A stretch of 64,000 nt of DNA, from positions 27,321,214 to 27,385,213 of the forward strand of contig CM049320.1 of the NCBI GenBank assembly GCA_026874595.1, in the 5' to 3' direction. Shown here one piece after another: positions 63,927 through 64,000 of the stretch. The DNA comes from Sipunculus nudus. Taxonomy: Eukaryota > Annelida > Sipuncula > Golfingiida > Sipunculidae. Both the position numbers and the translations under genes were made by a program. Below the pieces are notes generated by a model. It was not told the origin of the DNA. It did not search any database and saw nothing but the letters and a program-made list of their open reading frames with translations. Position 1 is the first letter of the stretch. Every line of letters begins with the position of its first letter.

Positions 63927-64000
<74 letters not shown>
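63500..64000. repeat. 345-bp tandem duplication with microsatellite, cut by the window edge
   Basis: CAGATAAGTGTATAAATAGC plus the following CATGCTAGCTCATTGGATAG occurs at about 63500 and again at about 63845. Each copy is followed by the same TA/GA compound microsatellite. The second copy runs off the end of the window. Confidence 0.85.

Overview
This is animal nuclear DNA and reads like a lophotrochozoan, most likely a mollusc. The reasons are AT-rich DNA, intron-containing genes with GT..AG borders, abundant TA/GA microsatellites, LINE and SINE relics, and a secreted lectin-type gene combining a fucolectin (F5/8 C-like) domain with an EGF-like domain, a combination common in bivalves. No bacterial operon, CRISPR array, virus or rRNA gene is visible. 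Most short open frames are chance frames or satellite DNA.

Genes. (1) An HxxxDG acyltransferase (CAT / NRPS-condensation-like) family is present on the minus strand as an intact N-terminal part running off the left edge (1-456) and a full-length but broken copy (5107-6535). (2) A five-exon plus-strand gene (41612-49958) encodes a predicted 252-residue protein: signal peptide, fucolectin-like domain, EGF-like exon, C-terminal hydrophobic tail. All four introns are phase 1. (3) A two-exon minus-strand gene (55390-60257) encodes a predicted 368-residue divergent seven-transmembrane receptor, with a LINE relic in its 3.8-kb intron.

Mobile and repetitive DNA dominates 0.5-38.6 kb. Two related inverted-repeat-bounded blocks (886-1940 and 15533-29081) enclose the same tandem repeat. 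The first holds about three degenerate units. The second has grown to 13.5 kb, with five 488-bp units followed by about 56 units of about 181 bp organised in a 10-monomer, 1817-bp higher-order repeat. Their flanks are also homologous, so the two loci are diverged segmental copies. Between them lie a 2.9-kb foldback element (9085-11992) whose arms carry 21-bp palindromic minisatellites, a 194-bp MITE-like element, and two small tandem-repeat tracts. At 31457-37409 sits a dead APE-type LINE, bracketed exactly by direct repeats of about 1.2 kb.

The right end (60.8-62.3 kb) is a minisatellite of about 155 bp. Its units carry an inverted repeat AGGTCA-nnn-TGACCT, the form of an estrogen response element, and it lies 0.5-2 kb upstream of the receptor start codon. 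The last 500 bp are a tandemly duplicated block rich in TA/GA microsatellite that continues beyond the window.

The gene models rest on reading frames, splice-site and phase agreement and recognised motifs. Repeat identities were judged by eye, and no database search or alignment was run.
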